64,000 nucleotides of DNA from Prorocentrum cordatum. Taxonomy: Eukaryota; Sar; Dinophyceae; Prorocentrales; Prorocentraceae. The stretch is taken from contig CAUYUJ010005025.1 in the NCBI GenBank assembly GCA_963575745.1, positions 471,734 through 535,733 of the forward strand, read 5' to 3'. The notes under the pieces are model-generated. The model was not told the origin of the DNA, made no database searches, and saw only the letters and a program-made list of their open reading frames with translations. Below are positions 32,061 through 44,000 of the stretch, in pieces. The translations under genes and the position numbers were made by a program. Every line of letters starts with the position of its first letter. Position 1 is the first letter of the stretch.

Positions 32061-33480
32061 GGCAGCGGGCAAACCGCACCACAAGGACGCAATGCGATGA
32101 TGCAACACCCTGGGCCGAGGAAGCCTGCGAATACATGGGTGCCCTTGCGGCGACTAGCGCCCATTGCCGAATAAGAACGCCCTTCTTGCGATCTTGCGCG
32201 TCCGCTGCTGACATAAAGCCGCATTTCCTCACTATCACAAGTCACCCCGAAAATGGGTGACACATGTCACCCGCTAGTAGCTAGCGTGTGACGTTTGCCT
32301 CTCCCCTCCCACATCTGGCGGGGCGTACGCGAGGACCCAGATGGAGGGAACACCGACGAACCTAGAAACATTCGAGGAGCTGCGAACAAGCGCCCCCCAA
32401 AAAACACATGTTCCTTTTCTTACCATTGGAGCGTCGTGTGTGCTTGCGCGACCTCTACGGCTGCATGACGTCTTGTTGACTACCTGAACTCTCGAAGCTT
32501 CCATGATCCAACTCTATCCACAACTGCCCCTGGGGAGGCGGATGAGAGAGGAGCACGGAATGCAATGTATCTTCTGCCCTCTCTTGCCACGCATTTCTGC
32601 TTATCCTCCTCATCTCCCTCATCCGGGGAGAGCATACGAAACAACCCGATGCCGCGAATCCCTGGACACCTCCCGGGGAGCATTGTGACCAGAATGTCGA
32701 GCAGAATCAAGCCATGGTGACGAGGGCTCGCCAGGACAAGCAGCGGTATCGCTATCTTTTCCCTCTCTCGTCGTTCGCCCTCGTCGCTCGTTCTTTCTCC
32801 CCGCTCGCCCTGGTCGTTCTCTCTCCTCGCCTCACAGCGCTCACCAGCGACCCGCTCCGATGGCGCGCAGCTGCCGCCTTGCAGAGTCCACGGCGACCCG
32901 GGGGCTTCTTGCTCCCGCCGGGATTCGCCTGGGGCGGCCCGCCATCCCTGTTTCCCTGCAGGTAGCTCCTCCCTGCCGCACCCCGATGTCAGTTGGAGGG
33001 GCTGGCTGGGCCTCTCGCCTGAGACTTCCTCGCAACAGACGGCCCTGAAGCTTGACAACTGGCAGTAATTTCACGGATCGAGGGCGGGCGGCTTCAGCAT
33101 GCGGCTCTCGCCCTGGGGCCGCGCACATTCGTCGTAACAACTGGCCAGGGTTTCACAGTTGAGGGCGGTTCCTTTGCAACATGTGGGTCTCGCTCGCCCT
33201 AGTGTCGTGCGCACTCGTTTTAATAAATGGTTATCGTTTGACATGTTCCGGGTGTCAACGTACCAGAAATAATGTGTTGGAACTATGAAGGGTTGTCAGA
33301 GCGCAACAATTACGTTGATTCGCGGTGTTGATGTCAATCAGGTTGATTCGTGGCGTTGGAGTTCCCAAAATGGTACCGTATTCTAGCAGTTCTCGGGATC
33401 TTCAAACGGTTGTCTCCCAACGGGGCCCTTGCCTCAGTGGAGCTGAATCCTTGTAGGGGCCTATGAAGAGGGAGCTTAGA
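32061..33480. other. No gene recognised
   Basis: Mostly non-repetitive. The longest frame (32480-33058, minus strand, 192 residues) is Arg/Glu/Ser-rich without a recognisable domain and I do not call it a gene. Two GTGTTGATGTC/GGTTGATTCG(T/C)GG words near 33315-33352 repeat locally. Confidence 0.4.
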
Positions 33481-34160
33481 GGGAGAGTTGACTCCAACAT
33501 CGTTGTCCTCCTCCTTCTTTTTCTTTTCCTCCTCCTCCTCCTCTTCCTCCTCCCCCCGCCCCCCCCTTGGCCATCTCGTCCTCCTCCTCCTCCTCCTCCT
33601 CCTCCTCCTCCACATCCTCGACCTCCTCCCCCTCCTCCCGCTCCCCGTCCCCCGTTCCTCCTCCGACTCACCCCATTTTCACAATTAGTCCCTATGAAAA
33701 CTGCTCTTCTGTTTCCCCTGAGTGCGTCCGGAAGATACCGTGCCATCTCCGCGTGCTATTTCTACAGACAATATTTCAAACATTGCATTATTTTCACGTT
33801 CTTCTTCTAAGCATCCGATTGCTTTGGTGTTTTAGACTGGTGCTCACACTGCAGCGTGGGCCTCATTTTCGGATCGGCGCTTTGCTCCCGCCGTTCAGAT
33901 CGGCGTTTTCGCCCCAGCGCGGGCCACTGTTCTGGATCCGAGTCTTTCTTCATTGTTATCGCCCCCGTCATTTCCCCTCCTCTGCCTTCCCCTGTTCATC
34001 CTATTCCTCCCTTTGCACTCCAGTTTCTGTTGCTGCTGCTGTTCGTCCACGTCTTTTTCAACCCCTGCTCACCCGCCACCTCTTCCTCCTCTTCCTCCTC
34101 CTCCTCTGTTCCTCCTCATGTGCACGCAGATCCCCTTTTTTCCGACTGCGCATAACACCG
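33481..34160. repeat. (TCC)n-rich pyrimidine block
   Basis: 33505-33665 is nearly pure C/T (TCC triplets). 33960-34130 is again pyrimidine-rich. Leu/Ser/Pro frames are artefacts. Confidence 0.75.
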
Positions 34161-34319
34161 TGTGTTTTTGTTTGCTGGAGTTGCAGGTCGGCTACGACAC
34201 GCGTCCGCGGATAGAGAGAACAGTGCAATTGGAATGGATCAGAGATATTATGTCAGATGGGGCGCGAGCGCACCTAGCGTGGCTCCCTGCCCCTTCCCTC
34301 GGCCTCCCCGCTGTGATGT

Positions 34320-34400
34320 TTATTGCGCAAAACCCTCGAAACTTGAGCCACATCGGTAGTGGAGAAAGCGTCTTGATAGGAATTGAGTTCCCCTGGCTCC
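34320..34400. repeat. Dispersed repeat shared with 45425-45500
   Basis: CTCGAAACTTGAGCCACATC then GTAGTGGAGAAAGCGTCTTGATAGGAA here corresponds to CTGGAACCTTGAGCAACATC then ATTGCGGAAAACGCGTCTCGATAGGAA at 45437-45483. Confidence 0.65.
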
Positions 34401-34850
34401 TTTTCTAATTTATGCACGGGTACAATTCCTGATCGAAGCCTATATATAAGCTCTGTCTCATTCCATTGTCTAAGACCTACGCTGCAAACCGAGCAACCCA
34501 GACCCTGAATTCCGAAATTGACTGAAAACGGCAATGCAATCTGAACGAAGGCCGGGCAGAAGCGCGCATCAAGAAGCTAAATTCAAAATGGCGATCACAT
34601 CGCTTACGAAGACGAAGAACATGACGTCTATCGTTACTTCGCTAATGAAAAGGAACTCGATAGACCAATTGGCATGCATCAAGATACGGAACTTCCGGCC
34701 AACGTAAAATTCATGAGAATAAGACCTGTGTGTCGTATCCCGGCCCAGACCACATCATTGTGAAAACCGCTCGGTCCGCTCGAAGTTGCACACAGAGGAA
34801 AAATCTGGTGCATGAAGAATCCGCCTGCGCGCGATGACCTTTTTCGCGCC

Positions 34851-35443
34851 CTAGAGCCTCGCAGCTCCTGTCGTCAACATCTGCATCAGCTGTAGGAGTA
34901 CTCCAGGCTTGGTAAGCGCGTCGCTGATCATCGGGTCCGTGGGTATCTGAAACGCGCTTCGAACTCGGCGCGACAACCAGCCCTCGCGTAGCGCCATCAC
35001 CGCCACCTGTCCTGCGACACCCCTTTGAGCCCCGTCGCCAGCTCGAACATGTCCGTGCAATCCGTCATGTGATGGGCTGGCAACGAGTACTGACCATGCA
35101 TACCCATGTGCTTCATCATCGCCAGCAGCTGTCGTAATGTGCCATGGCGTGCAACAGTCATCTCTGCGACTCCCGCCGCTACAATTTGAGGAACGCCGGA
35201 CACCACTGCTAAACCGCAGTTGGTTTCGCCCATGGATGTCAAATCAGCCAACTTCTTCGCTTCGCTGTTGATCGCCAAATATGGCACGGCCACGACAACT
35301 AGAAGGCCCCGGCCACCGTCAAAGTTTGATCTTCTGTTACGCCGAAGCTGTGATCCTGAACCAGAAGAAGCAGTTGAGCTTCCTGGGGATGAATTCTTCG
35401 TCGCAAGATTCGCCTCGGCCTTTGGAACATGTGAACCAACCAT
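34851..35443 (-). pseudogene. Ty1/Copia-type RNase H remnant
   Basis: Two minus-strand frames (35443-34997 and 35060-34851, shift near 35000-35060) together resemble the C-terminal RNase H part of Copia polyproteins. The first contains LLVVVAVPYLAINSE, a later HMTDCTDMFELATGLKGV, and intervening Met/Gly-rich sequence. The second contains RRVRSAFQIPTDPMISDALT then KPGVL, which fits the closing (H/W)-I-P-(T/S)-x-x-(M/Q)-x-(A/S)-D-(A/L)-L-T-K-P motif of the family. The upstream catalytic Asp region is unclear. It is a fragment of about 200 residues, and no integrase or LTR is seen nearby. Confidence 0.5.
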
Positions 35444-35543
35444 CTTTGTATATCGCTGAAACCGATTGAATAAGGAAAAAGGCCCACTTCGGCCGGGTTA
35501 TCTTCGGCCCATTGCTGACGCCCCGCAACTTTTTTTTATTTTA

Positions 35544-35578
<35 letters not shown>

Positions 35579-36537
35579 ATTCTGGCCATGGTATGAAGAT
35601 TGCAGCGTCACGATAATAGCGCGGATGCCGTAGTACTTCTGAAGCCGTGCACGTGAATGCCAGCCGCGGCGATCTCTTCCGTGCCATCTGGCACATCGCA
35701 GATCAGCATTGGATCGGTAGCCCCCCTGCTGCAGAAATATCATAACATCGTCCAGCCTTGGATACAGAGCTCAATTGCGAGTGACATGCAGCTCCTGTCT
35801 CTTGATGGCGCCAAACTGCGCCGGGAGAAGTCGTCGAATCTAAAATTGAGAGCGTTGTGTTGCTGCCGCAAGATCGCCCAGATGTATGGATAGTGCTGCT
35901 GCCGCCTCGCCCATCGCCTTCTTCTCCTCGAGCCCGCCGCGCTCGCTGTCGGGAATGTCCTCGCATGCCCAGCAGTCGGAGTTCTCGCCCCAAAGACTCA
36001 CTCGCGCCCGAGGCACGTCCACCAAACACAGTGACAACACAACGTGCCAAAAATGCCGGGCGTCAACCAATCCGTGCATTGGCTCCAACGACGTCCTGCA
36101 CCCGCGCCCGGGAATCGCCGTCAAGTGTCATCCCAACTCGCCGAAAACATCCCCAACGATCGCTGCGGCCCGATGCAGCGTCACCCTGATTACTCCAGCA
36201 AATGCATCCTGGGGTGCATTGGAAAAAAACACAAAAGGCCCCCGCCCCCCGACAGGGCCCTGGCCCCGCACCCCCAGGGCTATACCAAGGCAAACCGCGG
36301 ACTTTCCTCAAGCGAAGAAACGGTTTTACGAGAGCGAAGAAGCGGCGCTACTAAAGCGAGGAAATGGCTTTTCTCAAGCGAGCAAGCGGCTTCAGTAAAG
36401 GCGCGCCACTCAGTGCATTCCGAGATCTGTAGTGCAGCGGAGAGACGGCTGGAGTAAAACTGCGCGCAGAAATATCGCTCCTCCCATAAAATCTGGCTCG
36501 GGAAACCAGGGGCGAGGGCGGGGGGCAAGTTCGCCCG
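35444..36537. other. No gene recognised; short (TA)n at 35541-35580
   Basis: The TA run is about 38 bp with one interruption. The plus-strand frame at 35886-36398 (170 residues) contains duplicated segments around 36300-36400 with AGCGA(A/G)GAA and AGCGGC words. I do not recognise a product. Confidence 0.4.
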
Positions 36538-36573
36538 CGGGCCTGGGCCTCGTCGCCGCCGTCGTCGCGATGT

Positions 36574-36607
<34 letters not shown>

Positions 36608-36672
36608 CGTCGCTGTCGGCGCAGACGCCGCCGTCGTCGTCGCCGCCGCCGTCGTCGTCGCCGCGGCGCCCG
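36538..36672. repeat. (GTC/GCC)n trinucleotide microsatellite
   Basis: GTCGTC and GCCGTC units on the plus strand with a few interruptions. Confidence 0.9.
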
Positions 36673-37784
36673 CGCATTCGCGTTATTGCCGGCGGCGGGT
36701 CGCGCGCCGCCGCGCGCGCCATTGCGCTCGCATTTCCGCTCCCCCGACGGGGGCCCAGGCGGGCGTCGCGTTTATTCTTCCACCAACAACAATTCGACAA
36801 TAGTAATCGGATACTTGGGGGCCCCGACAGGGCCCCCGGAGCCGCCGGGGTGGGCCCGAGGACGGCCCCGCGACGAGGGCACTACGGGAAACCGGAATTG
36901 AGAATTCGGGCATTTCGCCCCGAAGCAACGTGAAGGGGCGCCTAAAGTTACCCAAGAGGCACTGGCGGGGGCCCGCGGCGCCCACGAACGGCCCCGGGGC
37001 CCAGAGACGGCCGTCGACGACGAAAACCGCAAGCAAACTGCAAAGACTTAGACTTTCCGATCGAACTATTTTCTTTTCCCCGCGCAGAGATCGTTCGCCA
37101 AGGGCCCCCCGGGCCGATCCCAGACTCCAGTCGCAATCGCGTTCCCAGATGCATCCAGCCGCGGCGACGGGGGGGGGCGTAACCCCCCCAATCGCGACGA
37201 ACTTCCCGAGTCCAACGGGCCACTCCGCGCAAATTCGCCCCCCGAGTTTCTCTCCGGGCCCGCTGATGCGATTTCTCGCCCCAGGTCCGTCCGGCTCTGA
37301 AAATCCCGGGGCCCGGCGACGACCCCCGGATAAACCGAGGCCAATCATGCGCAACAGCTGTTGGAACATAAATATCTGGAAAGGCGGCCGGAGCTGCCGC
37401 GGGCACCCGCCCCGATCGAGAAGAGGAAGAATAATATGAAGAAGAGGAGCAGGGCAGGGGGGGCGAGGAGGAAGACAGACAAAAGAAAAATAATATTTCG
37501 TCGTTGCCGGCGATGTCTCGCATATCCCAGAGGATCCCTGGATCCCGAAACGGGATCTGCTATGTAGAACATATGTTTTTATAATATCATCATCCATCGG
37601 GATCTGAAACATATGTATCAAAGAAAAAGGGATCTAACCTTAAACCACTAGCATATGTACACGCGTACATTACACGTAGATTAGCTAGTTCCACCCGTAT
37701 AAAACCGAACCTCATTCCTAGGATAAGGTGTGCGTCCATACGTGCTGCGCAGACGCTAGATTCCTTTTATCCTTGTTTGCTGGA
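36673..37784. other. No gene recognised; contains a dispersed repeat shared with 44300-44430
   Basis: CCCAGAGGATCCCTGGATCC then CGAAACGGGATCT (37527-37559) is the inverse of the sequence around 44388-44423 (AGATCCCGAGTCGGGATCTAGGGATCCTCTGGG). The long minus-strand frame over 36683-37621 is compositionally mixed and lacks a domain. Confidence 0.5.
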
Positions 37785-37880
37785 GGTCTTTTCACACGCC
37801 TACGTCTGAAGGTCTTTTCACACGCCTGCGTCGGAGTTCTTACGCGCCTATAGGTCGGAATCCTTTCACGGGCCTGCGTC
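37785..37880. repeat. Imperfect tandem repeat, about 32 bp
   Basis: GAGGTCTTTTCACACGCCTA CGTCTGA, AAGGTCTTTTCACACGCCTGCGTCGG, AGTTCTTACGCGCCTATAGGTCGG and AATCCTTTCACGGGCCTGCGTCGG follow one another. Confidence 0.75.
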
Positions 37881-38009
37881 GGCCGTGGGGTGTCGATCAG
37901 GTTTGCCACCTCAGCCCATCCCGTCCTGCTCGCAGCCGTTTTGGCTCGGGCTCTTGAGAGCTCGTTTTTGTTTACGACGTTTCTCGTATCACCGCCGATT
38001 TCTGCGGCG

Positions 38010-38830
38010 ATGGCCCCGCCTCGAGGACCAGACCAGAGGCGCCGCCTCACGGGCAAGACGTCCAGCCAGTTGCGCCCAGCGGCGCCCCCGACGCCCGAGC
38101 CCGACGACCCCCTAGCCAGCTGCTTCTTCGACTCGGATGACCCTCGTTCCTCGCGGTACATGGGCAGGCAGCCTGAATTCACGCTCCGCGAAGGCGCGGG
38201 CGACGACGGCACGCAGTGGGACTCGGCCCCCGAACCGACGGAGCAGGCCAAGGCATCGACCGAGGAGCAGGACGCAGCGAGGGCCATCCAGGCGTCTCTC
38301 GAGGAGGCCGAGCGCACGGGGAGGTACGCCGACTCCCCTCCTGACCCCACTGCCGCCCACTCCTGGGATCGCGGCGGCGTTCAGACGATCGAGATCCCCG
38401 ACAGCCCCGATCATGCATCGGCGGGGGCTGGCGCGGCAGGGGCCACCTCAGCAGGCTCGGGGTCTGGCGCAGCACAGGCCACCTCAGCAGGCTCGGCGGG
38501 CGGCGCAGCAAGTTCGGACTGTGCTGCTTGGCGCGTGAGCTCCGACTCGTGCCCCTGCGAGCCCGCCCCCGAGCTCGACTCCAAGACGCCCCCCCCGCAG
38601 CCGGCGCCAGTTGTGAGGACAGCGGGCCGCCGTCGACCATGCCGCCCGACCGCATGCCCAGCCCGCGTGCCTCGCCATTCAGGCCGTCCGCCGAGGGTTT
38701 CTTGCTCTTGCCGCCTGGCGTGCTTCCGCAGGCGGCCTCGCAGCCCCCCAACCCCAGGCCCGCTGCCTCTCCAGCCGCAGGGCCGATGGCAGCGAACTCC
38801 CAGTCAGCCGTCGACGAGGACGGGTTTGGA
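38010..38830 (+). CDS. Probable coding exon of an unidentified acidic, Ala/Pro-rich protein
   Basis: From ATG at 38010 the plus strand reads a non-repetitive, protein-like sequence. It has DDPLASCFFDSDDP, an acidic stretch, then QDAARAIQASLEEAERTG (near 38268-38322). This last segment resembles a ubiquitin-interacting motif (A-I-x-x-S-L-x-E), although the upstream acidic cluster is short. An Ala/Gly/Ser-rich linker follows. Around 38610-38650 the coding-like composition moves to another frame that runs through MPPDRMPSPRASPF to VDEDGFGKVRR at about 38840. This suggests an intron or an indel there. The open frame also extends upstream of 38010 without a clear reason to prefer an earlier start. 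Function unknown; cytosolic or nuclear by the lack of a signal or membrane segments. Confidence 0.45.
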
Positions 38831-39084
38831 AAAGTGCGGCGGGGGAATCGATGCGTTGTTTTGGTGTTTTGTAGTTGCCATGTTTTGTGGAGTCAGATTT
38901 GTATAGCATGCTCGGCAGTGCCTGGTCTGAGTCTGGGGGCAGTCGCGCCTGGTCGTGCCTGGTTTTACCTGGTCCAAGTCCTGCCTGGCGGTCCGAGTCA
39001 AAGACTTACCTGGTCCAGATTGGTCTTACTTGTTCACCCTCTGCTCCTGCGCGAGCCCCTCGCCCTCCTCGCCCGATCGCCCAG

Positions 39085-39190
39085 GGCCCCGAGACGCCCC
39101 AGAAGCATCGGCGCCAGGTGGCGTCCCAGGCGGAGGATCTGTTCAAGGAGCTCAAGGAGCGAGCCCGCGCGGCTGCGTCCTTGTTGAGCG
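39085..39190 (+). CDS. Possible downstream exon of the 38010 gene
   Basis: After a pyrimidine-rich stretch ending GATCGCCCAG, the plus strand reads GPETPQKHRRQVASQAEDLF KELKERARAAASLL, a charged helical segment ending just before a CT-rich repeat. The preceding CAG and pyrimidine tract fit a 3' splice site. The 3' limit is not defined. Confidence 0.3.
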
Positions 39191-39229
39191 TGTATTTCTC
39201 CTTTCTCTTTTTCGTGATTGATTGTTCCC

Positions 39230-40545
<1,316 letters not shown>

Positions 40546-41576
40546 TTTGTATGTGTGATGTCTTCTTCTAGTTAAGCAGACGCGCGTATTGATCGATACA
40601 TGCATACAAAATCTCGACATATCTGCATATACTTTATATACATATGTCGGTACACTATATATAGACCGATCTACCGATCTGCTTACCTATATCTGTATAC
40701 AGGTAAACGTGTCTACATACATTTATATATAGACAACTGTGTGGCATTTAAAGGTTCAGAGACATACAGATATAACGTGTATAGCTATGTTTCGTCCTCT
40801 TCCTAGACCGTCGCCACTCGGCCCGTGCCCCCCCCCTCGCCCACGGCCCACCCCCTCCCCTCCCTCTTCCCGCTCTCCCAGCGCAGCCTATCTGAGGCCA
40901 GTGCGCACGTATCTGATCACCGCCAACATTCAGCTGTCCCGCCCCACCCTGCCCTCTCCGTCTCTCCCTACCCAGCTCCTCTTGCGCTCTCTCGCATGGG
41001 CATGTCCACCCCCCTCCTTTCCTGTCATCTCCGCCCCTCCCATCGCGTGGGCCCACCTCGGCATCACCCCTCGCCCAGCCCGTAGATGCATCGACATGCA
41101 GTCGTTCGCGCCCATTCGACGCCTCGCGCCGATAGACAAGAACAGTTCGATCCACGCGCCGACCATCGATCGGGCGTGCGTCTACCGGCGTCTGGCGTCG
41201 AAAGGGCGCAGCGGATGTTCTCGACCATCGACCCCAGGGACCAGCGAAGAAATCGCCTCGACTGTCGACCCCTCCTGGGCGATGTGGCCCAAACCCCTTC
41301 GGAAACAATCGGCCAGTGGCACGGTTCCAGCCCAGCGCCGCGCCCTCCGCGGCGGCGCAACCCTGCTTCAGCGCCGCCGAGATGGGCGACGCGGCGGTGT
41401 GTCCGCGGGCCGCCATGGCGGCAGCGACGTGGTGTTTCTGGATCACCAAGGCAAGGGTGGGGGGGCGACCCAGCAAGCACAGAGTTGCGGTTGCTTGCCG
41501 AGAGTGCGAGCGCGATTGGCGGGGGGGGATATTGCGAGAGATCGCCATGTCACATTTCGTTTCGAATGCGTGACGA
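40546..41576. other. No gene recognised
   Basis: 40600-40790 is AT-rich with TATATA and ACATAC words. 40800-41576 has overlapping open frames on both strands (up to 310 residues on the minus strand), all Arg/Gly/Pro-rich and without motifs. Confidence 0.4.
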
Positions 41577-41880
41577 GATGGAAAGCGAAATAGAAATTGC
41601 TGCACGTTACGAAACATTAAAAAACCAAGTTTGCCCAACAACGATCGCTCGCAAAATCCACCCTCGAACCGCACTTGCACGCCCCGTCAAGCATTCGCAT
41701 TCGAAGGCTGACCAGATAGCGTACACGACTGAGAAGCTCCACGATGCGAAGCAAAATCGAGAGCAGATGGAACAGAACAAAGACATCATCGTAGCGACAA
41801 GGGAGATCCTCAGCCACACTGGCGTGTCGCTGAGCCAGAGCGTGGCGAAGGACGCGGGGTGTGCATGCGGGGTCTCTCAA
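41577..41880 (+). CDS. Possible exon: charged helical segment, identity unknown
   Basis: The plus frame here is unlike the Arg/Pro-rich frames around it. It reads ESEIEIAARYETLKNQVCPT and later YTTEKLHDAKQNREQMEQNK DIIVATREILSH, consistent with a coiled-coil-like helix, then SLSQSVAKDAGCACGVSQSR. It runs directly into the duplicated unit at 41882. The start is unknown. No domain is recognised. Confidence 0.3.
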
Positions 41881-41881
41881 T

Positions 41882-42330
41882 CTCGCGGCTGGGTCTTCTG
41901 GGGTAGAAACGCACGCGGGTAGTCATCGGGGCCCGTCGAGAACGCGGGGGCAGGGGAACGCGGCTGCGGGATTGAGACAGACCCTGCGTGCAAGTGCCAC
42001 GTGCAGGACATATTCCTCAAGGTCGCTGCCCACCACGAAGCAAAGTGGAAGCTCGCCGATGAGCAAGACGCATGGGCAGATGACATGGCAAAAAAATGAG
42101 GAACATTCTCGCGGCCGGGTCTACTGGGGTAGAAACGCACGCGGGTAGTCATCGGGGCCCGTCGAAAACGCGGGGGCAGGGGAACGCGGCTGCGGGATTG
42201 AGACAGACCCTGCGTGCAAGTGCCACGTGCAGGACATATTCCTCAAGGTCGCTGCCCACCACGAAGCAAAGTGGAAGCTCGCCGATGAGCAAGACGCATG
42301 GGCAGATGACATGGCAAAAAAATGAGGAAC
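41882..42330. repeat. Near-identical tandem duplication, period 226 bp
   Basis: Unit 1 (41882-42104) and unit 2 (42108-42330) differ at only a few bases. Both run from TCTCGCGGC(T/C)GGGT through GGGGTAGAAACGCACGCGGG to GGCAAAAAAATGAGGAAC. In one plus frame each unit reads DPACKCHVQDIFLKVAAHHE AKWKLADEQDAWADDMAKK and a TGA, preceded by GGGGGCAG, which would suit a 3' splice site. A duplicated exon is possible, and so is a recent non-coding duplication. Confidence 0.85.
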
Positions 42331-42677
42331 TTGATCAGGCACGCCGAGCAAGCGCTGCACAAGACACACGGGTCAATGTTATGTGTTGCTTTTTCTGTTG
42401 AACCGTCAGATCGGGCCCTGGGTCGGCGGAGTGGCATTAGCCGCAACTGATGTAAAAATGCAAGGCCCGCGTGTCGCAGCTCGAGCTCCGGCCTGGCCAG
42501 GAAATTGAATTGGGCAAAGCAGTTCAAGACGAAAGCTGAGACTGAGGACATGAGCATCCGAGTAAACATCTGACCCTGCACCTAGGATCGCGCGCCCTGG
42601 GCCGTCGCAGATGGGGCAACACCTGCGGGGTCTGTCCAAGCGCTGGTTCAGGGTGCCCGATCTGAAGGGGGGGGGCC
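42331..42677. other. No gene recognised; probable upstream region of the 42678 gene
   Basis: Non-repetitive. A G9 run at 42668-42676 directly precedes the proposed ATG at 42678, and CTGAAG just before it could be a leader acceptor. Confidence 0.35.
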
Positions 42678-42833
42678 ATGCGTCTTGCGCCGCAGGGGGC
42701 GGCTGCGACCCCCGCCGACTCCGAAGATGCAGTTTCAGGGGCATCTTCGGGCAAGAAACGGAGGATATCAAAGAACATGGAAACGCTGGAGACATGCGAG
42801 GGATGGAACTTCGGCTTCAACCAGCAAATGCAG
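42678..42833 (+). CDS. First coding exon of a two-exon dinoflagellate gene (with 43012-43896)
   Basis: ATG at 42678 starts 52 codons ending CAACCAGCAAATGCAG, followed immediately by GTTGG. The peptide includes GASSGKKRRISKNME, a basic nuclear-localisation-like cluster, then CEGWNFGFNQQMQ. The exon length is a multiple of three and joins in phase with the exon starting at 43012. The proposed 178-bp intron (42834-43011) begins GT and ends in a pyrimidine-rich tract plus CAG. I chose this start because it is the first ATG of the frame after a G-rich run. An earlier start or a 5' exon is not excluded. Confidence 0.5.
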
Positions 42834-43011
42834 GTTGGACTAGTTCTGTCGAAGCGCTTCTCTCTTGAACTCTCCTGAAACAGCAACCCACATCCCGTGA
42901 TCTCCTCCACCTCCGCTCCTCTATCTGACCCTGCCCCGCCCGACCCAGTCTTGCCAGTACGGCAGCAGCACATGTGTTTACTGGTCGCCCCCTGGCCTCC
43001 TCCCCCGTCAG

Positions 43012-43896
43012 ATGGCCTGGCGATGCAAGGCCAGCGGGCCCGAGCACCCCGAGTTCACGAGAGGCCAGAAGCAGGAGGGAGAGAGGCCTTTGCTGGCCAC
43101 GTGGCCAGACGGCGTCCAGCGGGAGATCGTCGGCACTGTCTCCACGGACGCGTCCGCAGAGGAGCCCGCGAAGGGCAAGGGTGGCGACAGCATCGTGTTC
43201 AAGGGCGACAAGGACGGCGCGGTCGTGAAGGTTGTGGTGGAGAGGAAGGCTGACGTGAAGTGGCTCCAGATGAAGGTCGGCTCAAAGCAGATGCTGCAGC
43301 TGCTGGGGTACAATGACGAACATCACGAATCGGCCAAGGACTTCGTGACTGCGATCGCGAAGGACTACATCGAGAGCACAGCCGACTGGACGGCGAACAA
43401 GACCAACTTCGAGAAGCGCAAGCAGGAGTGGCTGCTGCAGCACGGGAAAGCGTCGAAGAAGACCGTCATGAAGAAGCCAGGCCGCGCAGCTGCGAAGCCC
43501 ATGAAGTCAGCGCCTAAGATGCCAGCAGAGGACGAGGCAGAGGAGAAGGAGCCAGAGGCACAAGACGCAGAGGGCGACGAGGAAGATGGGGCCCTGCAGG
43601 ATGAGGAGGAGGAGGAGGTGGAGGAGGAGACGAAGGACGAGGCTGCCGCAGACGCGGCTGCAGCCCCTCTGAAGCGGCCAGCCTCTGCCATGCGCAGGCC
43701 GGCCGCGGCGGCCGCGCCTGGCGCCGACAGCGGCCGCAAGCGCAGCGCGGAGGAGAGCTCCGCGGTGATCAACGACAAGACGAAGGCGGAGGCAGGCGAC
43801 GAGGAGGGCGCCCAGGTGGTCGTCGAGACGGGCAGCGCCTCGCCTCAGCCACTGATGCCGTCGGCGATTCCTGACGATGACCTGTTTGGATTTTGA
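43012..43896 (+). CDS. Unidentified protein with acidic and Lys/Arg-Pro-Ala-rich C-terminal region (main exon)
   Basis: The open frame of 294 residues ends TGA at 43894-43896. The first 140 residues are a compact, mixed-composition domain. They include SGPEHPEFTRGQKQ near the start, WPDGVQREIVGTV, a Lys/Val-rich strand region, VKWLQMKVGSKQMLQLLGY, and a helix through TAIAKDYIESTADWT. After about residue 145 it becomes low-complexity: KKPGRAAAKPMKSAPKMPA, an acidic run with EEEEEVEEE, then KRPASAMRRPAAAAAP and an acidic tail ending PDDDLFGF. Such K/R-P-A-rich tails are common in dinoflagellate proteins and suggest a nuclear or nucleic-acid-associated protein (inference). The CAG directly before the ATG fits a 3' splice site from 42833. 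The gene ends 4 bp before an assembly gap. Confidence 0.65.
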   Translation: MAWRCKASGPEHPEFTRGQKQEGERPLLATWPDGVQREIVGTVSTDASAEEPAKGKGGDSIVFKGDKDGAVVKVVVERKADVKWLQMKVGSKQMLQLLGYNDEHHESAKDFVTAIAKDYIESTADWTANKTNFEKRKQEWLLQHGKASKKTVMKKPGRAAAKPMKSAPKMPAEDEAEEKEPEAQDAEGDEEDGALQDEEEEEVEEETKDEAAADAAAAPLKRPASAMRRPAAAAAPGADSGRKRSAEESSAVINDKTKAEAGDEEGAQVVVETGSASPQPLMPSAIPDDDLFGF

Positions 43897-43900
43897 GCGC

Positions 43901-44000
43901 NNNNNNNNNNNNNNNNNNNNNNNNNNNNNNNNNNNNNNNNNNNNNNNNNNNNNNNNNNNNNNNNNNNNNNNNNNNNNNNNNNNNNNNNNNNNNNNNNNNN
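43901..44000. other. Assembly gap (100 N)
   Basis: Exactly 100 N beginning four bases after the stop codon of the 43012 gene. The 3' untranslated region of that gene is therefore not visible. Confidence 0.98.

Noticed and set aside
32480-33058. 192-residue minus-strand frame
   Set aside because: Charged and Ser/Gly-rich without a domain; composition resembles neighbouring non-coding DNA.
33361-33380. Second spliced-leader-like word (CCCAAAATGGTACCGTA)
   Set aside because: Only the central CAAAATGG and scattered bases agree with the leader; the match is too weak to separate from chance.
40748-41680. 310-residue minus-strand frame
   Set aside because: Arg/Gly/Trp-rich with no motif; the plus strand has an equally long frame, so neither is supported.
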